From NCBI GenBank assembly GCA_028284105.1, contig JANQSK010000450.1, forward strand, positions 1 to 8,802: a stretch of DNA of 8,802 bases, in the 5' to 3' direction. The notes below the pieces were generated by a model. The model saw only the letters and a program-made list of their open reading frames with translations. It had not been told where the DNA came from and made no database searches. This DNA comes from Anaerolineae bacterium (GTDB taxonomy: Bacteria > Chloroflexota > Anaerolineae > Promineifilales > Promineifilaceae). A program made the position numbers and the translations under genes. Shown in pieces: positions 6,112 through 8,802 of this stretch (positions are counted from its first letter, which is position 1; each line of letters opens with the position of its first letter).

Positions 6112-6387
6112 ATGCATTCATGTCCACGTTGTCGTGTAGGACAGTTAAAAGAAGTATCTTTAACCTACTATCGTTCATTTGGTAATAATAAATTATTGGT
6201 AGCCCCATATGCTCCCGCAAATAAATGTCTCATTTGTCGTTACATTGAATACGATCAAAACTTTTTACAAGCCATTGATCAAATGGTGAAACCCGTTGGT
6301 CAACGCCAGCCCAACTCGGTTTATATTCAAAATGGGTTTGATTACCAACAATATTTTTCAAACCAAGATAACGTCAAAGCAATTTAG
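6112..6387 (+). CDS. YgiT-type zinc-ribbon small protein
   Basis: A 91-residue protein with two CxxC knuckles: C4-P-R-C7 and C39-L-I-C42, spaced as in YgiT/MqsA-type zinc fingers, so one structural zinc ion is likely. Between them V-S-L-T-Y-Y-R-S-F-G and L-L-V-A-P-Y-A-P-A match the family style, in which the second knuckle is followed by Y-x-E-Y-D (43-48). The C-terminal half (about 55-91) is polar and rich in Q and N, with no helix-turn-helix of the MqsA kind. No toxin gene adjoins it, so an antitoxin role is not supported; a stand-alone regulatory or adaptor protein is as likely. GAGG (6101-6104) lies 7 nt before the ATG and supports the start. It is a single gene with its own promoter. Confidence 0.8.
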   Translation: MHSCPRCRVGQLKEVSLTYYRSFGNNKLLVAPYAPANKCLICRYIEYDQNFLQAIDQMVKPVGQRQPNSVYIQNGFDYQQYFSNQDNVKAI

Positions 6388-6449
6388 TATTATTATATAA
6401 ATTGCTTGTCGTTATACCTTCAGAATAGACAGCTCAATTAACCAAATAT

Positions 6450-6479
6450 TATTTTTCATCACACTAAGCGTGAAAAATA
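6450..6479 (+). terminator. Hairpin after the zinc-ribbon gene, possible terminator or mRNA end
   Basis: TATTTTTCA (6450-6458) and TGAAAAATA (6471-6479) form a perfect 9-bp stem with a 12-nt loop that could also pair CAC with GTG. No uridine run follows on either strand, so a classical intrinsic terminator is not shown. It may end or protect the zinc-ribbon mRNA. Confidence 0.35.
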
Positions 6480-6619
6480 GGCACAAATCATCAGAAAGAA
6501 GACGTTAATTTTCAGGTTACCCTCTGGATATTTATCAGGTTCCTGTTTAAATTATGTGTAGTGAGTTTTCATAAACTACAAAAAGTAAGTTAACTTCCTT
6601 CAAATATCTGTCTGATTCC

Positions 6620-6662
6620 TGCGAATTTGTAAAAATAACATGAACAACTTACAAAATTCGCA
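6620..6662. repeat. Long imperfect inverted repeat
   Basis: TGCGAATTTGTAA (6620-6632) and TTACAAAATTCGCA (6649-6662) pair over 13 bp with one bulged base and a 16-nt loop. It has no uridine tract and lies about 50 bp upstream of the candidate promoter of the 178-residue gene, so a protein-binding site for a dimer or a cruciform is as likely as an RNA hairpin. Confidence 0.55.
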
Positions 6663-6711
6663 TGCAATTTTTGTAAAAGTCAACCAGTTAACAGTTAATT
6701 TTATAAAAGCT

Positions 6712-6739
6712 TTGCAGAATAGGAATTGAGTACTATAAA
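6712..6739 (+). promoter_or_regulatory. Candidate promoter for the 178-residue protein gene
   Basis: -35 TTGCAG (6712-6717), a 16-bp spacer and -10 TATAAA (6734-6739). The ATG lies 89 nt downstream. Similar AT-rich hexamers are nearby, so the exact site is uncertain. Confidence 0.45.
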
Positions 6740-6828
6740 AAGACTCAGTAAAATAATTGAGGAGAAGGGTTTAAAACAGAGCTATTATATTGCCAATGGA
6801 TTTGTTTTCTAAGAAGGAGTAGCAAATA

Positions 6829-7365
6829 ATGGCGTCCGGATTTGGAACAAGGAACCTTGTTAATCTTGACATTTTTACAGATTCATACCGTGTTACGGGG
6901 CGTACAGCAGTTGGTGCTGGAGGGATTCATGCTGAACTCGGAAATCCAAATTCTAAATATTTGGAAATCCAAGAAGCATACGTTTCACGGATAAATCAAC
7001 CCGGTGACTTGATCGCAAGTTATCAGGTTGCAGCTTTTCGCAAGGAAAATATCAACTTTATTGTGTTACAAGATCGACGTGAAGGGATTTCTCTTGGAAC
7101 CCAGCACGGTCGTTCAATTTTCACACGAGGTCGTCCGGTTACTGTGTTTTTAACAGTGCCATCCTTCGAAATTAAAGGCGAAATCGTTCACGAAGGGAAA
7201 ATGGATCCTCGTGATATGCTAGTTAAATCAATGGGTAATTATCAACCCATCTTTTCAGCCAAAGCATCCGCATCACTATACCCAGACATTTCATACAGCG
7301 GAGATTTAATTTTAGTACTTAAAGATAGTATTGGTATTTTTGGGCTAGATTTAAATAAAAAATAG
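6829..7365 (+). CDS. Beta-rich protein of unknown function
   Basis: A 178-residue protein without signal peptide or membrane segment. I do not recognise a named family with confidence. The text alternates short hydrophobic beta strands and turns. Two stretches look alike: residues about 18-82 (SYRVTGRTAV...YLEIQEAYVSRI...NFIVLQD) and about 111-174 (SFEIKGEIVH...FSAKASASLYP...GDLILVLKD), suggesting an internal duplication of a small beta module. It ends in L-N-K-K. The start is firm: AAGGAG at 6814-6819 lies 9 nt before the ATG. The next gene, a REC-ParA fusion, begins 101 nt later on the same strand with a terminator-like hairpin between them, so co-transcription is uncertain. Its adjacency to a CpaE-like ATPase may mean a shared cell-surface or polarity role; that is inference. 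Confidence 0.8.
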   Translation: MASGFGTRNLVNLDIFTDSYRVTGRTAVGAGGIHAELGNPNSKYLEIQEAYVSRINQPGDLIASYQVAAFRKENINFIVLQDRREGISLGTQHGRSIFTRGRPVTVFLTVPSFEIKGEIVHEGKMDPRDMLVKSMGNYQPIFSAKASASLYPDISYSGDLILVLKDSIGIFGLDLNKK

Positions 7366-7404
7366 CTTGCCCAAATAGAATTAATTTTTGTATAAATAGA
7401 AGAG

Positions 7405-7427
7405 AACACCTAATTTAAAGGTGTTTT
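7405..7427 (+). terminator. Weak intrinsic terminator or attenuator between the 178-residue gene and the REC-ParA gene
   Basis: AACACCT (7405-7411) and AGGTGTT (7419-7425) form a 7-bp stem with a 7-nt loop; the run TTTT (7424-7427) follows or overlaps the stem end. The stem is short and the uridine tract minimal, so it probably lets some transcription through to the gene starting at 7467. Confidence 0.45.
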
Positions 7428-7466
7428 CACAAATCCGCCGCTACTATTAGCTACGGAGGCGGGGTA

Positions 7467-8603
7467 ATGGCAAGAATATTTGTAATTGATGATGATGAAC
7501 AGCTACTGCGTATGGTCGGTATGATGCTCGAGCGCGGTGGCCACACAATAACATTAGTCAATAACCCTATTGACGGTCTTGAAAAACTAAAACAAGACCA
7601 ACCTGACCTTCTCGTATTAGATGTCATGATGCCTAATATGAGTGGGCATGATTTGGCGCGTGAAATCCGTAAAGATAAAACGATCGGCAACTTGCCGATT
7701 TTGGTGTTGACAGCCCGTTCTCAAGAAATTGATAAAACAACAGCGCTTAAGAGCGGTGCCAATGATTATCTGAGCAAGCCAGTTACTTCTCAAGAACTCA
7801 TTGAGCGTGTTGACGCCCTGTTAACCAATACCAATGGTACCCAAGCCAGTAACAATAATTTTGTCATCACCTTTTTTGGTTTCCGTGGTGGTGTTGGAAA
7901 GACAACGCTTGCTGTGAACACGGCCGCTGCCTTACGTCGAATTAGTCAACAAGAAGTTTTGCTGATGGATATGACGCCGTCAGCGGGTCAATCTCTGGCC
8001 CATATGCGGCTGCAATCACGAACATCTTGGTCTGATTTGCCAACAGATGGTGCTTTCGAGTGGGAGACGCTCAAGGAAAACCTAATCATTCATCCATCGG
8101 GTTTGCGTGTGCTGCCGGCACCTACGGTGCCTGTACGGCCGTTACACCTGTCTGCCGAAACCGTTGCAAATGTGATCAATATTGCCCGCGAGCAAATGAC
8201 ATTCACAGTCATTGACGCCCCGTCATTCTTCTCCCCTGCCTTTGAAGTAGCGATGAACGAAGCGGATATGGCACTTCATGTCATTTCCCCTGAAGTGATT
8301 TCAATTCAAACTGCATCACAGGTTAATCGCTTATTGCGTCGATCGGGTATCAATGTTAAACGGAAGTCGCACATTCTGAATCAGATCACTCCAGATGCTC
8401 AATTGCCTCAATCTGCTGTTGAGCGTGGCTTGAATGCACGTGTTTCATTCCAAGTTGGCTATGATGTCAACCAGTCTCGTGCGGTGGCACAAGGGGTTCC
8501 CCTCGTTTTGACTTCGGCACAGTCAGCGATTCCTACCGTTGTTAAGCGGATGGCAGAAGCAATTTGGCAGCGAATCTCCACTGCTCAAGAAGTCGTTACT
8601 TAA
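7467..8603 (+). CDS. Response-regulator receiver fused to a ParA/MinD-type ATPase (CpaE-like)
   Basis: A 378-residue cytoplasmic protein. Residues 1-120 are a complete receiver domain: acidic pocket D8-D9-D10, phospho-acceptor D52 (LLVLDVMMP), T82 and K104 (LSKPV), so phosphorylation should be possible. After a short linker rich in N, Q and T (121-131), a P-loop ATPase of the ParA/MinD class follows: deviant Walker A RGGVGKTT (140-147), Walker A' LLMDMT (165-170) and Walker B FTVIDAPS (246-253). The signature lysine of the deviant Walker A is Arg140; the catalytic Lys145 is kept. CpaE-type relatives direct type IVc pilus placement at the pole, but no pilus (cpaF/tad) gene follows, so this copy is an orphan and its role is open. 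GGAGG (7455-7459) lies 7 nt before the ATG. The stop overlaps that of a convergent gene. It is visibly richer in GC than the eCIS side. Confidence 0.92.
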   Translation: MARIFVIDDDEQLLRMVGMMLERGGHTITLVNNPIDGLEKLKQDQPDLLVLDVMMPNMSGHDLAREIRKDKTIGNLPILVLTARSQEIDKTTALKSGANDYLSKPVTSQELIERVDALLTNTNGTQASNNNFVITFFGFRGGVGKTTLAVNTAAALRRISQQEVLLMDMTPSAGQSLAHMRLQSRTSWSDLPTDGAFEWETLKENLIIHPSGLRVLPAPTVPVRPLHLSAETVANVINIAREQMTFTVIDAPSFFSPAFEVAMNEADMALHVISPEVISIQTASQVNRLLRRSGINVKRKSHILNQITPDAQLPQSAVERGLNARVSFQVGYDVNQSRAVAQGVPLVLTSAQSAIPTVVKRMAEAIWQRISTAQEVVT

Positions 8604-8802
8604 TTTTCTAGCCGTAATCCCGGAAGTGCATAAGGAACATAGACCAATCCGAGTGGATTGCCGTTTTTGAGCATGTGCAATCTTGCCCCACGCACTGCTT
8701 CCCCTGCTGTTTGCTCCTCAAGCAAGAATCTTTTAAAAAACTCTTCTGAAAAAGCGACCGCGATCGACTCGAATATTGTGATCTCTGTGCCGATGACACC
8801 CG
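8600..8802 (-). CDS. CHAT-domain protein, C-terminal 66 residues only (runs off the right edge)
   Basis: The minus-strand frame with stop TAA at 8602-8600 is open to the edge. It begins GVIGTEITIFESIAVAFSEE, continues FFKRFLLEE, A-V-R-G-A-R-L-H-M-L and ends in K-N-G-N-P-L-G-L-V-Y-V-P-Y-A-L-P-G-L-R-L. This is the characteristic end of the CHAT domain (caspase-like peptidase clan CD fold, found in TPR-CHAT proteins), where GNPLGLxY precedes a final L-x-L. The catalytic His and Cys lie upstream, outside the window, so activity cannot be judged. No start is visible. The last 4 nt overlap the end of the convergent REC-ParA gene. CHAT proteins can be signalling or self-destruct proteases; which applies here is unknown. 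Confidence 0.8.
   Translation of the reverse strand, partial: GVIGTEITIFESIAVAFSEEFFKRFLLEEQTAGEAVRGARLHMLKNGNPLGLVYVPYALPGLRLEN

Larger units (their letters stand above)
6388..6828. other. 441-bp AT-rich intergenic region with several inverted repeats
   Basis: No coding frame of substance. In order it holds a hairpin after the zinc-ribbon gene (6450-6479), an imperfect direct repeat (6528-6545 and 6604-6621, 14 of 18 matches), a 10-bp palindrome AAGTTAACTT (6587-6596), a long imperfect inverted repeat (6620-6662), a candidate promoter (6712-6739), and a leader of about 80 nt with two purine-rich ribosome-like sites. Only the second (AAGGAG, 6814-6819) is placed to serve the next gene. Confidence 0.6.

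Noticed and set aside
5884..6117. Minus-strand open frame of 77 codons
   Set aside because: It runs through the tRNA-Lys gene and its promoter and is antisense to the zinc-ribbon leader; it is not a protein gene.
6112..6387. Zinc-ribbon gene as an MqsA-like antitoxin
   Set aside because: It has no C-terminal helix-turn-helix and no adjacent small toxin gene.
5445..6676. TTTTGTAA motif repeated in intergenic DNA (5445-5452 inverted, 5723-5730, 6649-6656 inverted, 6669-6676)
   Set aside because: The same octamer also occurs inside the SARP coding region (near 4563 and 4901), so low GC rather than regulation is the simpler explanation.
6796..6822. Eight-codon mini-frame (MDLFSKKE) just before the 178-residue gene
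   Set aside because: It has no ribosome site of its own and its last codons are the ribosome site of the real gene. Upstream-peptide control cannot be excluded but nothing supports it.
8608..8799. Minus-strand open frame of 63 codons at the right edge (MSSAQRSQYSS...)
   Set aside because: It is the wrong frame: the neighbouring frame, open to the edge and ending at 8600, gives the CHAT C-terminus.

Overview
The window looks like a piece of a Chloroflexota chromosome, probably Herpetosiphon-like. This is inferred from protein style: a SARP/BTAD regulator beside an extracellular contractile injection system (eCIS) locus, a REC-ParA (CpaE-like) fusion, a YgiT-type zinc-ribbon protein and a CHAT-domain protein. 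No ribosomal RNA or marker gene confirms it. Everything left of about 5.9 kb is on the minus strand. Everything from 6.1 to 8.6 kb is on the plus strand. A last minus-strand gene enters from the right edge.

Region 1 (1-5300, minus strand, read right to left) is the upstream end of an eCIS (phage-tail-like injection machine) operon. The order is a SARP-type transcriptional activator (5300-4377), an unnamed 86-residue protein (4230-3970), an Afp15/Pvc15-type AAA+ ATPase with one degenerate and one canonical ATPase module (4027-1793), a DUF4255/Pvc16-type tail cap protein with a C-terminal beta-sandwich (1796-969), and the contractile sheath protein (930 to beyond the left edge). Tube, spike, baseplate and effector genes would lie to the left, outside the window. 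The genes are packed with overlaps of 58 and 4 nt and a 38-nt gap. The 146-bp gap between the SARP gene and the rest holds three tandem 12-bp direct repeats just upstream of a -10-like hexamer. That is the layout expected of a SARP-activated promoter.

Region 2 (5301-5786) is an AT-rich intergenic region with a candidate SARP promoter, a 12-bp palindrome and a 7-1-7 inverted repeat whose core matches Fur-superfamily boxes. Region 3 (5787-5961) is a complete tRNA-Lys(UUU) transcription unit on the minus strand, with its own -35/-10 promoter, encoded CCA and a UUCG-loop terminator. Its 3' end faces the injection-system locus.

Region 4 (6112-8603, plus strand) has a small YgiT-like zinc-ribbon protein, a 441-bp AT-rich intergenic region with inverted repeats, an unrecognised 178-residue beta-rich protein with its own promoter and terminator-like hairpin, and an orphan response-regulator/ParA ATPase fusion. 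The fusion's stop codon overlaps, tail to tail, the stop codon of a convergent CHAT-domain gene (8600-8802, C-terminal 66 residues only).

The best candidates for something undescribed are the SARP-regulated control region of the injection system with its 12-bp repeats, and the 86-residue protein that overlaps the start of the ATPase gene.
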